Assembly (NCBI GenBank): GCA_020698575.1
Contig: CM036253.1
Coordinates: forward strand, 3,586,605-3,650,604
Length of the DNA: 64,000 nucleotides
Source of the DNA: Bostrychus sinensis
Taxonomy: Eukaryota > Chordata > Actinopteri > Gobiiformes > Eleotridae
Direction of reading: 5' to 3'
The translations under genes and the position numbers were made by a program. The stretch's first letter is position 1; each line of letters begins with the position of its first letter. Shown here piece by piece: positions 43,878 through 54,403 of this stretch. The notes under the pieces were generated by a model that saw only the letters and a list, made by a program, of their open reading frames with translations, had not been told where the DNA came from and searched no databases.

Positions 43878-44466
43878 CCCTGATGCCCCGGTTTCCTTTC
43901 CTCTTCTGTGTCTCAGCTGAGGATTTTCTCACTGAGGTTGATTTTCTAAACACAAATCTAATTTTACTTCCTGTTTCCTCTGAGACTCTGCTGCTGCTCC
44001 CAACGTCACAGAAATAAATCTTTCATCTCCTTCTGCGCTGATCATAAAAAAACTATATTTCATTTTTGTCCGAATGTTAACCCAGCTACATTTTCTTTTG
44101 TAAAAAACACACAAAAACTGAAATATTTGTAATATTCTCAAAGCAAAGTGTATTTCTTTAGGTTGGATTATTCCAGCCTTGGCTCTGTCACAGATCAACA
44201 TTTATTTACATGGATTTTTTTTTTTTTGTAGTAATAAAAAGTTAGAGCAGTTTTAATGAAACTTGATGTTGATCTGTGACAGAGCCAAGGCTGGAAAACC
44301 TCACTAAAAATCCACTTTGAGAATATTAAACTTATTTCAGTTTTTGTTTCTTTTTTTATGATCAGAGCAGAAGTTGATTAAAAGTTTTATGAAAAAGAAA
44401 TATGAATGTATATCTTTTCTATGATCCTCCTGAAAAGGAGCAACATAACGTTTTGGGGCATCAGGG
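43878..44466. mobile_element. piggyBac-like MITE with TTAA duplications
   Basis: Perfect 12-bp inverted ends, CCCTGATGCCCC (43878-43889) and GGGGCATCAGGG (44455-44466), are each flanked by TTAA (43874-43877, 44467-44470). TTAA target sites and CCC-type ends are the piggyBac hallmark. The interior is a long imperfect palindrome: TCCAGCCTTGGCTCTGTCAC near 44172 is mirrored near 44278, and CTTCTGCGCTGATCATAAA near 44032 is mirrored near 44357. There is no transposase frame. Confidence 0.88.
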
Positions 44467-44470
44467 TTAA

Positions 44471-44880
44471 AACTAAACTAAGTGTGATAAAAATATTCTT
44501 TACAGTTTCATCAGCTGTGATGGTTCAAAATGAAAAAATCCAAATCTCCTGAGTATAAGTTGTTTTAAAGTGTTCTATAAACAAAGTTGGATTGGATAAT
44601 TCCCAGCACCTCCTGCAGTTTCTCCTCAGGGTCCCCTCACCCCTGGTTGGGAAACACTGGCCTAGAAGAAGAAAAAGAAGAAGGAGGAAGAGATTTTCTG
44701 AGGTAAATTCAGAAAAATCTGTGTCAGTTATTCAGAGATGGTTCAGATCTGTTGTTGGCTGTGATTGGTCAGAGCTGGGCCCGGAGCTCTTTGATTGGTG
44801 CATGGAGTTTGGGGGCGGGTCTTAAATCAGAGGACCACAACATTTCACAGAGAGTGGTCTCAGATCAGAGTCCACTGAGA
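44471..44880. other. Mostly unassigned; one hAT-like end
   Basis: GGTTGGGAAACACTGGCCTA at about 44646-44665 is a typical right hAT terminus in reverse, with no left partner found. An AAGAAGAAGGAGGAAG purine tract follows. Two GATTGG motifs occur at about 44764-44797. Confidence 0.45.
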
Positions 44881-44894
44881 GAGGGACAAGACCC

Positions 44895-45107
44895 GGGCTG
44901 AACCGGGACTACAACAGGTCTGAACCAGGTCTGAACCAGGTCTGAACCAGGTCGGATCCAAGTCGGAACCAGGTCTGAACCAGGTCGGATCCAAGTCGGA
45001 ACCAGGTCTGAACCAGGTCGGATCCAAGTCGGAACCAGGTCTGAACCAGGTCGGATCCAAGTCGGAACCAGGTCTGAACCAGGTCGGATCCAAGTCGGAA
45101 CCAGGTG
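44895..45107. repeat. 33-bp minisatellite GAACCAGGTCGGATCCAAGT
   Basis: About six units of 33 bp, preceded by 11-bp CTGAACCAGGT repeats. Confidence 0.93.
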
Positions 45108-45194
45108 TGACTTTTATCTTGATTTTTACTGATTGTATTTTCAGAACCAGACAAACTGAGTACCAGGAGCAGTGCTTATGTCTGACCCAGGAAT

Positions 45195-45300
45195 AGAGCA
45201 CCTTTCCTGGGTAAACTCTGAGACAGACTCCCCTCCTGGTCCTGGAGGTCTGCAGGGGACGATACTCAGAGTGTACCCAGGGAGGAGGCTCTGTTTCTCA
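45195..45300. repeat. Short imperfect inverted repeat
   Basis: TTCCTGGGTAAACTCTGAGA at about 45203 is mirrored by CTCAGAGTGTACCCAGGGAG at about 45265-45285. It may be the core of a small foldback element. Confidence 0.5.
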
Positions 45301-45360
45301 GTAAAAACTGCAGCAGGGTCCCCTTCAACCTCTGGAGGAAGGAAAGATGGAAGGAAGTGA

Positions 45361-45875
45361 GGACGGAAGAAAGGATGGGAGGAGTAGTGTTAGGGAGGAA
45401 GGAGTTAGAGGTTAGGAGTTAGGAAGCGACAGAGGAGAAAGGGGCCGTTGTTGTTGAGGACCTCATGACTTTCTCAGCTGACTCTGGATTTCACCTCATT
45501 TTTCTGCAGAAATCGTTCTGTTTTCAAACTGAGGCCGGTCACAGACAGAGATTTAAAACCTTTTAACTTTCATATTTTAAACATTAGTACAGTTTTATCT
45601 GGTCTAAGTGTTTTTAAGGCTGTTCATTTAAACTCGGTGAGAGTCAGAAAAAGGGTCAGAGCCGCTGCCCCTCAGGCACAGGACCCTGGTCATGTGACCC
45701 CGTCATGTGACCCACAGAGGGGCTCAGTCAGAGGCCGATCCTAACGGCAGCTCAGAGGTCATGTGATCAACACGAGGTTCCTGAGGGAGATTTGTAATTA
45801 GATCCATGACTTTTCTCTTTTTACCAAAACAGATTCAAATACAGTTCTATAAATAAAAGACGGATATACTTTAAG
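45361..45875. promoter_or_regulatory. Unassigned sequence with three GTCATGTGA E-boxes
   Basis: GTCATGTGACC at 45689-45699 and 45702-45712, and GTCATGTGATC at 45758-45768, match the MITF/TFE/USF M-box type. The remainder is purine-rich at 45345-45440 and otherwise featureless. No transcript can be assigned. Confidence 0.35.
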
Positions 45876-46030
45876 GTTAAAGGTCACACTCTCAGCTGTA
45901 ATCTGAGGTTAAAGGTCACACTCTCAGCTGAAATCTGAGGTTAAAGGTCAGACTCTCAGCTGTAATCTGAGGTTAAAGGTCAGACTCTCAGCTGTAATCT
46001 GAGGTTAAAGGTCACACTCTCAGCTGTAAT
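45876..46030. repeat. 32-bp minisatellite GGTTAAAGGTCACACTCTCA
   Basis: Five units with a CACACT/CAGACT alternation. Confidence 0.92.
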
Positions 46031-46485
46031 CAGGGGCTCAGGAACTGCCCTCTCCCTCAGTGATCCATCCTAACCTGAGCAGGTCAAAGTTCTGGACCTG
46101 ACTCCAGCTGTGACATCTGCATCTGAAAACAACATCTACCTCGGTGTAGAACACTCTGCAGGGAGAAGGTGTGGTGTGGAGGGGCCCCATCGTGTCTCAG
46201 TTTGGGCCCTTACTCTGCAGTTCATAGGAAACATCCAAAATCTCTCTCAAAAGCTCTACCTGCACAGAGTCTGACTGAGATGGACTTAACTCATCTTTAA
46301 CTCTTCTCTGTCACAGTCTCACACGTGTGTTTGCTTTAATCAGCTTTACTGAAACTCATGGATATATCAGATTAGTTTCTTTCATACATAACGTTCCTAA
46401 AAATGCTCAGTGTTTATCGGCCATCAGCTGCTCTGAAATTTAAAAATCTACACAGAAAAACCCACATCAGTCGCCCTCTAGTCTG
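46031..46485. other. No recognisable feature
   Basis: Mixed-composition sequence without clear exon or repeat signals. Confidence 0.45.
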
Positions 46486-46553
46486 TAGTAGTACAAAGTA
46501 GTAGTAGTATAAAGTAGTAGTAGTATAAAGTAGTAGTAGTATAAAGTAGCATA
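46486..46553. repeat. AGTAGTAGTATAAAGT tandem repeat
   Basis: Four or five 16-17 bp units. Confidence 0.88.
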
Positions 46554-46784
46554 AATAACTCTGGATAAAGCGGACTGACCCTGAGGTCAGATCTGGGGTT
46601 ATATTCTGTGACTTTTTAGCAGTGATGTATATTATTTGTTGCGATAAGTTATGTTTTTGGTTGTTTTGAGGGATATTTAAGTTGATTCATGGTTTTGTTG
46701 GTTATTTGTTGTAGGGGTTATTGTCGGTTGTAAAGTCAAGTCACACAAAGACAAACATTACAAGATATCCTTAAAAAAACATGC

Positions 46785-46940
46785 TTAAACAATAATAAAA
46801 ATAATGCACTAGATTTATACAGTGCCTTTCTAGACACACAAAGCCCTTCACACGTCATTATTCATCCACTCCTCAGTCACTTTCAGTGGCAGTAACTGCT
46901 TCTGTAGCCACAGCTGCCCTGGGGCAGACTGAAAAAACCA
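46785..46940. mobile_element. Fish dispersed repeat fragment
   Basis: TACAGTGCCTTTCTAGACAC, AAAGCCCTTCACACG, ATTCATCCACTC and AGCCACAGCTGCCCTGGGGC occur in the order seen in a common fish interspersed repeat. The family name is not certain. 46554-46784 and 46941-47270 show nothing else recognisable. Confidence 0.5.
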
Positions 46941-47275
46941 GTCAACACAAAATATTTTTAACCAAGATATAATAAAACAAATGTTTAAACAAAAGTGTCC
47001 CACAAGTCAAATAAAAAAACAATTTTTAATCCAAACTCAAAGTCCCACAATGCCTTGTGCTTCAGTTTTCAGTTCATTGCTTTTTAGTTTTACTTCAGAA
47101 AAAGAAACTCAAATGTTCAAAAATGAAATTTACGGACAAAAGAAAAAAAGTAAAATTCACAGACCGTTGGGTCAGGTCAGGTCACATGATGTGTTTCCAG
47201 GAGATGAGCTGGAGAGATGATGAACGGTTAACTGCGCTGAAGACAAACACGGTCCGTAAGGGTTTAACGGCATCT

Positions 47276-50108
47276 CTGGATAAATGCGGTGTCTCTGGAT
47301 AAACGTGGAGTCTCTGGATAAACGCGGTGTCTCTGGATAAACGCGGTGTCGCTGGATAAACGCGGTGTGTCTCTGGATAAACGCGGTGTCTCTGGATAAA
47401 CGCGGTGTCTCTGGATAAACGCGGTGTCTCTGGATAAACGCGGTGTCGCTGGATAAATGCGGTGTCTCTGGATAAACGCGGTGTCTCTGGATAAACGCGG
47501 TGTCGCTGGATAAACGCGGTGTCGCTGGATAAACGCGGTGTCGCTGGATAAACGCGGTGTCTCTGGATAAACGCGGTGTCTCTGGATAAACGCGGTGTCT
47601 CTGGATAAACGCGGTGTCTCTGGATAAATGCGGTGTGTCTCTGGATAAACGCGGTGTCTCTGGATAAACGCGGTGTCTCTGGATAAACGCTGTGTCGCTG
47701 GATAAACGCGGTGTCTCTGGATAAACGCTGTGTCTCTGGATAAACGCGGTGTCTCTGGATAAACGCGGTGTCTCTGGATAAATGCGGTGTGTCTCTGGAT
47801 AAACGCTGTGTCTCTGGATAAATGCGGTGTGTCTCTGGATAAACGCTGTGTCTCTGGTTAAAAGCGGTGTCTCTGGATAAACGCGGTGTCTCTGGATAAA
47901 TGCGGTGTGTCTCAGGATAAACGCTGTGTCTCTGGATAAACGCGGTGTCTCTGGATAAACGCGGTGTCTCTGGATAAACGCGGTGTCTGGATAAACGCGG
48001 TGTCTCTGGATAAACGCGGTGTCTCTGGATAAATGCGGTGTGTCTCTGGATAAACGCTGTGTCTCTGGATAAATGCGGTGTGTCTCTGGATAAACGCTGT
48101 GTCTCTGGTTAAAAGCGGTGTCTCTGGATAAACGCGGTGTCTCTGGATAAACGCGGTGTCTCTGGATAAATGCGGTGTGTCTCTGGATAAACGCTGTGTC
48201 TCTGGATAAATGCGGTGTGTCTCTGGATAAACGCTGTGTCTCTGGTTAAAAGCGGTGTCTCTGGATAAACGCGGTGTCTCTGGATAAACGCGGTGTCTCT
48301 GGATAAATGCGGTGTCGCTGGATAAACGCGGTGTCTCTGGATAAACGCGGTGTCGCTGGATAAACGCGGTGTGTCTCTGGATAAACGCGGTGTCTCTGGT
48401 TAAAAGCGGTGTCTCTGGATAAACGCGGTGTCTCTGGATAAATGCGGTGTGTCTCTGGATAAACGCGGTGTCTCTGGTTAAAAGCGGTGTCTCTGGATAA
48501 ATGCGGTGTGTCTCTGGATAAATGCGGTGTGTCTCTGGATAAATGCGGTGTGTCTCTGGATAAATGCGGTGTCGCTGGATAACCACGGTGTCTCTGGATA
48601 AACGCAGTGTCTCTGGATAAACGCGGTGTCGCTGGATAAATGCAGTGTGTCTCTGGATAAACGCGGTGTCTCTGGATAAACGCGGTGTCTCTGGATAAAT
48701 GCGGTGTGTCTCTGGATAAACGCGGTGTCTCTGGTTAAAAGCGGTGTCTCTGGATAAACGCGGTGTCTCTGGATAAATGCGGTGTGTCTCTGGATAAACG
48801 CGGTGTCTCTGGTTAAAAGCGGTGTCTCTGGATAAACGCGGTGTCTCTGGATAAATGCGGTGTGTCTCTGGATAAACGCGGTGTCTCTGGTTAAAAGCGG
48901 TGTCTCTGGATAAACGCGGTGTCTCTGGATAAATGCGGTGTGTCTCTGGATAAATGCGGTGTCGCTGGATAACCACGGTGTCTCTGGATAAACGCAGTGT
49001 CTCTGGATAAACGCGGTGTCGCTGGATAAATGCAGTGTGTCTCTGGATAAACGCGGTGTCTCTGGTTAAAAGCGGTGTCTCTGGATAAACGCGGTGTCTC
49101 TGGATAAATGCGGTGTGTCTCTGGATAAACGCGGTGTCTCTGGTTAAAAGCGGTGTCTCTGGATAAACGCGGTGTCTCTGGATAAATGCGGTGTGTCTCT
49201 GGATAAACGCTGTGTCGCTGGATAAACGCGGTGTCTCTGGATAAATGCGGTGTGTCTCTGGATAAACGCGGTGTCGCTGGATAAACGCGGTGTCTCTGGA
49301 TAAATGCGGTGTCTCTGGATAAATGCAGTGTCACTGGATAAACGCGGTGTCGCTGGATAAACGCGGTGTCTCTGGATAAACGTGGTGTTGCTGGATAAAC
49401 ACGGTGTCTCTGGATAAATGCGGTGTCGCTGGATAAACGCGGTGTCTCTGGATAAACGCGGTGTCTCTGGATAAATGCGGTGTCGCTGGATAAACGCGGT
49501 GTCTGGATAAACGCGGTGTCTCTGGATAAACGCGGTGTCTCTGGATAAATGTGGTGTTGCTGGATAAACACGGTGTCTCTGGATAAATGCGGTGTCGCTG
49601 GATAAATGCGGTGTCTCTGGATAAACGCGGTGTCTCTGGATAAATGCGGTGTCGCTGGATAAACGCGGTGTCTGGATAAACGCGGTGTCTCTGGATAAAC
49701 GCGGTGTCTCTGGATAAACGCGGTGTCTCTGGATAAATGCGGTGTCGCTGGATAAACGCGGTGTCTGGATAAACGCGGTGTCTCTGGATAAACGCGGTGT
49801 GTCTCTGGATAAATGCGGTGTCGCTGGATAAATGCGGTGTGTCTCTGGATAAATGCGGTGTCGCTGGTTAAACGCGGTGTCTCTGGATAAACGCGGTGTC
49901 TCTGGATAACCGCGGTGTCTCTGGATAAACGCGGTGTCTCTGGATAACCGCGGTGTCGCTGGATAAACGCGGTGTGTCGCTGGATAAACGCGGTGTCTCT
50001 GGATAAACGCGGTGTCGCTGGATAAACGCGGTGTCGCTGGATAAACGCCGTGTCTCTGGATAAACGCGGTGTCTCTGGATAAACGCGGTGTCTCTGGATA
50101 AACGCTGA
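47276..50108. repeat. 19-bp minisatellite GGATAAACGCGGTGTCTCT
   Basis: About 145 units of 19 bp, with 21-bp (GTGTGTCTCT) and 16-bp variants and blocks containing TTAAAAGCGG. Block duplications are evident, for example GCTGGATAACCACGGTG near 48570 and 48963. The - strand frames of up to 354 codons are repeat translation. The array ends about 230 bp before the synaptogyrin ATG. Confidence 0.97.
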
Positions 50109-50139
50109 ATGTCACTGCTGAGTTTATAAACTGTGTGTT

Positions 50140-50335
50140 TTTCAGGTTTTGGGCGGAGTCTGGACCCAGGAAGGCTGAAGTGGGCGTGTCCTGTGCCTGA
50201 GGGGTGTGCCCTGGCTCTGGCGGGCGTGGCTGTGCTGAGCAGGGCGTGGTCTGAGCGGAGGGGGTGTGGCCTCACTGGAGTTTGCCGAGGCCTGATTCCA
50301 GAGGGGCGTGGTCAGACGGCAGTGGGTGTGGCCTG
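50140..50335 (+). promoter_or_regulatory. Synaptogyrin 5' flank with KLF/Sp-type boxes
   Basis: GC-rich and free of the neighbouring array. It has repeated GGGCGTGG/GGGTGTGG motifs (about 50181, 50223, 50242, 50260, 50303, 50323), in keeping with an Sp/KLF/EGR-responsive promoter or 5'UTR of the exon directly downstream. The transcription start is not defined. Confidence 0.5.
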
Positions 50336-50425
50336 ATGGAAGGCTATGGCTTGAGAGCAGGCGGAGCCTTTGACCTGCTGACGTTTGTGAAGCAGCCAAT
50401 CACAGTGGTCCGTCTGCTGAGCTGG
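50336..50425 (+). CDS. syngr1: Synaptogyrin, coding exon 1 (opposite strand to exons 2-4)
   Basis: The 30 codons start MEGYGLRAGGAFDLLTFVKQ and end ITVVRLLSW, with a GTCTGT donor at 50426. MEG-G-GAGGAFD and the QP-(V/I)-R-(V/L)-SW ending are the conserved synaptogyrin N-terminus, just before transmembrane segment 1. The exon ends in phase 0, and the exon at 16967 on the - strand begins VFSIVVLG in phase 0, so the two join perfectly. The frame stays open upstream, but the start is fixed by family similarity. As placed here the exon cannot be spliced to exons 2-4; no other synaptogyrin exon is found downstream on +. Confidence 0.88.
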
Positions 50426-50834
50426 GTCTGTACCAAATACTTGTACCATAAATACTTCTACTGTAAAATACCTCTACTGTAAATACTTCCACTGTCGACT
50501 ACTTCTACTGTAAAATAGCTCTACTTTTCAATTCAGTTCAGTTTTATTTGTATGTCCCAGGATCACAACAAAGGCTTCACAAACAGTTCATCAAACATAA
50601 ACACAACCAACACAAACAATAACTACACTAAACTAAACAGAGCAGGACACTCCTGTCCTTAGCCCCTCCTTCTCTTAAGGAAAAACTCCTAAAAAACCCA
50701 GCTGTGGGAACAAAGCAGAAACCTTCTGGAGCCCAACTGAAGGAGAGATCCTGTCCCAGGACGGACAGCAACCTGTGTCAGGAGTTAGTCCATTACTCAT
50801 CATAGGATCATAGTTCACTCTGTAAGGATTCATC

Positions 50835-52290
50835 CAGACAGGGGAGGGGGGTGAGGTAGGGGTCCAGGGGAGTGGGGGTGAGGTAGGGGTCCAGGGGAGT
50901 GGGGGTGAGGTAGGGGTCCAGGGGAGTGGGGGTGAGGTAGGGGTCCAGGGGAGTGGGGGTGAGGTAGGGGTCCAGGGGAGCGGGGGTGAGGTAGGGGTCC
51001 AGGGGAGTGGGGTGAGGTAGGGGTCCAGGGGAGTGGGGGTGAGGTAGGGGTCCAGGGGAGTGGGGGTGAGGTAGGGGTCCAGGGGAGCGGGGGTGAGGGG
51101 GGGTGAGGTGGGGGTCCAGGGGAGCGGGGGTGAGGTAGGGGTCCAGGGGAGCGGGGGTGAGGGGGGGTGAGGTAGGGGTCCAGGGGAGCGGGGGTGAGGT
51201 AGGGGTCCAGGGGAGTGGGGGTGAGGTAGGGGTCCAGGGGAGCGGGGGTGAGGGGGGGTGAGGTGGGGGTCCAGGGGAGCGGGGGTGAGGTAGGGGTCCA
51301 GGGGAGCGGGGGTGAGGGGGGGTGAGGTAGGGGTCCAGGGGAGCGGGGGTGAGGTAGGGGTCCAGGGGAGTGGGGGTGAGGTAGGGGTCCAGGGGAGCGG
51401 GGGTGAGGGGGGGTGAGGTGGGGGTCCAGGGGAGCGGGGGTGAGGTAGGGGTCCTGGGGAGCGGGGGTGAGGTAGGGGTCCAGGGGAGCGGGGGTGAGGT
51501 AGGGGTCCAGGGGAGCGAGGGTGAGGTAGGGGTCCAGGGGAGTGAGGGTGAGGTAGGGGTCCAGGGGAGTGAGGGTGAGGTAGGGGTCCAGGGGAGCGGG
51601 GGTGAGGTAGGGGTCCAGGGGAGCGGGGGTGAGGTAGGGGTCCAGGGGAGTGAGGGTGAGGTGGGGGTCCAGGGGAGCGGGGGTGAGGTAGGGGTCCAGG
51701 GGAGCGGGGGTGAGGTAGGGGTCCAGGGGAGTGAGGGTGAGGTAGGGGTCCAGGGGAGTGGGGGTGAGGTAGGGGGAGTGAGGGTGAGGTAGGGGTCCAG
51801 GGGAGTGAGGGTGAGGTAGGGGTCCAGGGGAGTGAGGGTGAGGTAGGGGTCCAGGGGAGCGGGGGTGAGGTAGGGGTCCAGGGGAGCGGGGATGAGGTAG
51901 GGGTCCAGGGGAGTGAGGGTGAGGTAGGGGTCCAGGGGAGTGGGGGTGAGGTAGGGGTCCAGGGCAGCGGGGGTGAGGTAGGGGTCCAGGGGAGCGGGGA
52001 TGAGGTAGGGGTCCAGGGGAGTGAGGGTGAGGTAGGGGTCCAGGGGAGTGGGGGTGAGGGGGGGTGAGGTAGGGGTCCAGGGGAGTGGGGGTGAGGTAGG
52101 GGTCCAGGGGAGTGAGGGTGAGGTAGGGATCCAGGGGAGCGGGGGTGAGGGGGGGTGAGGTAGGGGTCCAGGGGAGTGGGGGTGAGGTAGGGGTCCAGGG
52201 GAGCGGGGGTGAGGTAGGGGTCCAGGGGAGTGAGGGTGAGGTAGGGGTCCAGGGGAGCGGGGGTGAGGTAGGGGTCCAGGGGAGTGGGAC
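50835..52290 (+). repeat. G-rich 27-bp minisatellite inside the L2 3'UTR
   Basis: About 54 units of GGGGGTGAGGTAGGGGTCCA plus GGGGAGT, with occasional GGGGGGGTGAGG insertions. Its reverse complement occurs at 23194-23985. Frames over it in both directions are artefacts. Confidence 0.96.
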
Positions 52291-52507
52291 AGAGGGCCAA
52301 CCTGTGAACAGCTATGAACTGATTAATGATATAGAATATTAGATTATATTAATGAGAGTGATAGAAGAGGAGCAGCAGATGAAACCAGAGGTCAGTGCAC
52401 CATACTTCCCCCAGCTTCTAGCGCCTAGAGCAGCTAATGCCAGGCTCTACCTCCAACTGTACTTTTAGAAACCCTGGGAACCACTAATAGCCCTGCATTT
52501 TGTGAGC

Positions 52508-52578
52508 GCAGTACTCTGTAGTACTCTGTAGTACTCTGCAGTACTCTGTAGTACTCTGTAGTACTCTGCAGTACTCTG
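52508..52578. repeat. 10-bp repeat GTACTCTGTA
   Basis: Seven decamers GTACTCTGTA/GTACTCTGCA inside the L2 3'UTR. Confidence 0.9.
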
Positions 52579-54161
52579 CTTGGTTGGTATGGCTCTATAA
52601 CATCAGTAATGTAGGATGGAGTAAGTCAGGAGAAGGATTTTAAACCTAATTCTGAATCCAACTGGAAGCCAGTGAAGTGAAGCTAGCACAGGAGTAATAT
52701 GTTCTCTCTGTTAGTTCCTGTTAATAATCTTGCTGCTGCGTTTTGAACAAGTTGAAAACATTTTAATGAGTTTTTAGGGCACACTGCAGCAGAGAGTTAC
52801 AGTATTCCAACCTAGATGTAACAAAGGCATGGACAAGTTTTTCAGTGTCACTTTTAGATAAAATATTTCTGATTTTGGTGATGTTACGTAAGTGAAAGAA
52901 TGCTGTTTTACAGGCTTGGTTTATATGAGCCTTAAATGATAAATCTTGGTCAAATAAAACTCCTAAGTTTGTCACAGTAGAACTTGAGGCTACACTGACA
53001 CCGTCCAGGGAGACTCTGGTCAGACAGAGCATCTCTCAGCTTTTTGGGGCCGAGTATAATGACCTCTGTTTTTTCTGGGTTTAGGAGGAGATAGTTAATT
53101 GTCATCCAGGTCTTTATGTCTCTCACACAGGAGCTAAGTTTCTCAACGCAGTCGTTCTGATCAGGTTTAATTGATAAATACAACTGTGTATCGTCTGCGT
53201 AACAGTGAAAATTAATGCCATGTTTTCTGATTATGTTTCCTAAAGGCAGCATGTAAAGCATGAACAGAATGGGTCCAAGTACTGAGCCTTGTGGCACTCC
53301 ATAGCTAACTTTACTGCACTGTGAGGAATGTTCATTTACACTGACAAACTGGTACCTATCAGATAAGTATGATTTAAACCAGCAGGGGGCGCTCCTCTGA
53401 CCCCTATGTCACAGTCTAATCTCTGGAGTAAGATGCTGTAGTCAATGGTGTCAAAGGCTGCACTGAGATCTAACAGAACCAGGACTGAGACCAGGCCATT
53501 GTCTGAACTTAATAACAAGTCATTTGTGACTCTGACTAATGCAGTTTCTGTGCTATGGTGGGGTCTAAACCCTGACTGACAATCTTCAAATAAGCTATTG
53601 TCCTGTAGGTGGCGACATAACTGTTTAACTACAACTCTTTCTAGGATTTTTGAAATAAAAGGGAGATTTGATATTGGTCTGTAGTTGGCTAAAATGTCAG
53701 GATCTAGACTGGGTTTTTTCAGAAGCGGTTTAATAACTGCATATTTAAAAGACTGTGGCACATAACCTGTTTCTAGGGAGGTGTTTATTATGTTCAGTAT
53801 AGGTTCATTAATTAGGGGAAGAGTTTCTTTAAAAAGTTTGGTAGGAATTGTGTCTAAAAGACAAGTTGAGGTTTTGGAGACATAATGACTGACGTTATCT
53901 CAGCTTGGTCTACAGCGGTGAAGCAGTCTAACGTTACAGATGGTTTTATAGTGGCCTCCATTTTTACAGCTTTGGCTCTGAACTGATCGTAGGAGAATTT
54001 TATTTAATTTGTCTCTGATATTTGTGATTTTGTTGTTAAAAATGTAAGAAAGTGTTGCCAGCTGAGAGTAACAGGGATACAGGGTTCTACTGAGCTGTGA
54101 CTGGTGTCAGCCTGGCTACAGCGCTCAACACAAACCTAGGCTTGTTCCTGTTTTCTTCTAT

Positions 54162-54395
54162 TAAAGTACTGTAAAATACTTCTACTATAAAGTACTTCTT
54201 CTGTAAATACTTCTATTATAAAACTAATAAATAATACTATAATATACTCCTACTTAAAATTATTCTACTGTAGAATACTTTTGTAAAAATACTATTATAA
54301 AATACTTCAAAATACTTCTACTGTAAAGTACTTCTGTAAAATACTCCTACTGTAAAAGTACTACCACTGTAAAATACTTCTACTGCGGTGCTCAG
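54162..54395. repeat. Degenerate TACTTCTACTGTAAAA repeat
   Basis: Irregular 13-17 bp units of AATACTTCTACTGTAAA with many indels. The same motif appears in a short run just after synaptogyrin exon 1 (50440-50520). Confidence 0.8.
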
Positions 54396-54403
54396 TCTTT
54401 TAC

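Larger units (their letters stand above)
50528..54160 (-). mobile_element. L2-clade LINE, 5'-truncated and inactivated
   Basis: The 3' end is at TTCAATTCAGTTCAG (50528). On the - strand, reverse transcriptase is readable: [68 protein letters not shown], then after a frameshift near 53388 [15 protein letters not shown] and the catalytic [11 protein letters not shown], then TEVIILGP. Upstream - strand sequence to about 54160 also reads as LINE-like. The 3'UTR is interrupted by a 1.45 kb G-rich array (50835-52290). It lies in what would be synaptogyrin intron 1. Confidence 0.85.

Noticed and set aside
47912..50275. - strand frames (RHRVYPETPRLSRDT)
   Set aside because: 19-bp minisatellite translation.
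50675..52300. 541-codon proline-rich - strand frame
   Set aside because: 27-bp G-rich array read in reverse, ending in L2 3'UTR sequence.
53336..53761. Host gene encoding a reverse-transcriptase-like protein
   Set aside because: It is L2 LINE sequence with a frameshift and 5' truncation, hence a dead transposon.
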